Assembly: GCA_026388015.1 (NCBI GenBank)
Contig: JAPLKO010000057.1
Coordinates: 1 to 60,427 of the forward strand
DNA: 60,427 nucleotides
Reading direction: 5' to 3'
Origin: Candidatus Firestoneibacteriota bacterium
GTDB taxonomy: Bacteria > Oederibacteriota > D2-FULL-39-29
A program made the position numbers and the translations under genes. The notes beneath the pieces were generated by a model. It did no database searches. It had not been told where the DNA came from and saw only the letters and a program-made list of their open reading frames with translations. Positions within the stretch are counted from its first letter, which is position 1. Every line of letters begins with the position of its first letter. Below, one piece after another: positions 59,942 to 60,427 of this stretch.

Positions 59942-60427
59942 CTATTCCGTAACACCTTCAACTGCCTCGCCTGAAGAATCCCCGCTGCCTTTGTTTGTTT
60001 TAAACGAATGCCGTTTTGTGTTAATCGGCGGTTCTACATCATCATCCGTGTCCTGTTTGCCGTCCGGACCATCGCTGCCGATTATGTAGTTATTGGCCGT
60101 CTTGGCTCCCTGCGATTCATCCGCCGCTCCGCTTCCGCCTCCGCTCGCAGTACGATATCTAAGAGTCTTCCCCCAGGGATCCTTGTCTCCATTTTCCTGC
60201 AGATAGCCTTCATTGATCGGGGTAAGAAGATTGTCGGGATAATACTTGTAATGTGTGTAGTACAATTCAAGTGCTGACTGCACGCCACGGAGAGACGCTT
60301 TGCAGGATTCTATCTCCGCCGATTCCCGGGTCTTAAGCAAATCCGGAATGACAATTGCAATGAGCAAACCTATTATTGCGATTACTATCATCAACTCCAA
60401 CAGCGTGAAACCTTTCTTTCTTCTCAT
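59942..60427 (-). CDS. type II secretion/type IV pilus pseudopilin (GspG-like)
   Basis: A 161-aa prepilin-like protein. The prepilin peptidase site RRKKG/FTLLE has Gly6, Phe7 and Glu11, followed by a hydrophobic helix (LMIVIAIIGLLIAIVIP) and a GspG-like globular part with YYPDN and KDPWGKTLRY. DGPDGKQDTDDD near the end resembles the calcium loop of GspG. The ATG is exactly the last base triplet of the window, so the protein is complete but its upstream neighbours are unseen. Confidence 0.9.
   Translation of the reverse strand: MRRKKGFTLLELMIVIAIIGLLIAIVIPDLLKTRESAEIESCKASLRGVQSALELYYTHYKYYPDNLLTPINEGYLQENGDKDPWGKTLRYRTASGGGSGAADESQGAKTANNYIIGSDGPDGKQDTDDDVEPPINTKRHSFKTNKGSGDSSGEAVEGVTE

Noticed and set aside
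1-60427. CRISPR arrays, insertion sequences, prophage or integrase genes
   Set aside because: No regularly spaced direct repeats, transposase motifs or att-like duplications were seen. The single tRNA (47686-47762) has no integrase nearby.
1-60427. Recoding of TGA
   Set aside because: Many genes end in TGA within ATGA overlaps, with conserved C-termini just before, so TGA is a stop.

Overview
The window is a dense stretch (about 60 kb, moderate GC, almost no intergenic space) of a bacterial chromosome in which nearly every gene lies on the minus strand. ATGA/TAATG overlaps are frequent, and TGA is used as an ordinary stop. The gene set points to an uncultured anaerobic diderm. Outer-membrane signs are a PorV-like protein, a HEXXH/propeller/barrel protein and lipoproteins. 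Anaerobic signs are a two-subunit 2-oxoacid:ferredoxin oxidoreductase, rubredoxin and a flavodiiron protein. The PorV/UPF0164-type protein, ASKHA ferredoxin activator, M42 pair, GH20 enzyme and pseudopilin fit candidate-phylum lineages (Firestonebacteria/Goldbacteria/Omnitrophica-like), but no rRNA is present and this placement is inference.

Layout, read right to left as most genes are transcribed. 60.4-58.6 kb: pseudopilin with a clear terminator, then glycerate kinase. 58.5-54.6 kb: a nucleotidyltransferase/degenerate phosphomutase fusion next to an intact phosphoglucomutase. 54.6-51.2 kb: ftsB, tsaB, rimI and a GH20 hexosaminidase. 51.1-47.7 kb: leuB (behind a strong promoter and a leader with competing hairpins), hisG, ribF, tRNA-Val(CAC). 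47.4-45.6 kb: polysaccharide deacetylase and a glycerol-dehydrogenase-like enzyme. 45.6-44.0 kb: a plus-strand thioredoxin-CcdA-TlpA reductant-export island, then pgi.

42.1-33.8 kb is the most distinctive part. One promoter precedes flavodiiron protein, rubredoxin, a 19-aa basic microprotein, an amidohydrolase, a thioredoxin-reductase-like flavoprotein, a cysteine-desulfurase homologue that has lost its PLP lysine, DsrE, TusA (apparent AUU start) and 2-oxoacid:ferredoxin oxidoreductase alpha and beta. It reads as an oxygen-defence/persulfide-relay/low-potential-electron operon. A tiny Cys-rich protein is encoded divergently.

33.5-20.9 kb is housekeeping: TPR protein, GlmU N-terminal half, prs, rplY, pth, ComEA-like HhH protein, a sensorless sigma-54 activator coupled to a 7-Cys protein, NDP-sugar epimerase, PQQ-type propeller, plsC, ispH, rpsA, sppA and an FmdB-type zinc ribbon. 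20.9-13.6 kb: the HELTH/propeller/barrel protein, nadD-yqeK-LCP, a structured orphan RNA with its own TTGACA promoter, rsfS and argS (variant HIGH motif). 13.5-0 kb: DUF401 and DUF3307 membrane proteins, two M42 peptidases, PorV-like protein plus ASKHA ferredoxin activator, two M16 peptidases (one catalytic, one not), an alpha/beta hydrolase, rpoN and ptsN (truncated by the window edge).

The items most worth checking are the PLP-lysine-less desulfurase and its operon, the two apparent near-cognate start codons (AUC, AUU), the orphan RNA near 15.9 kb and the alternative-hairpin leader of leuB.
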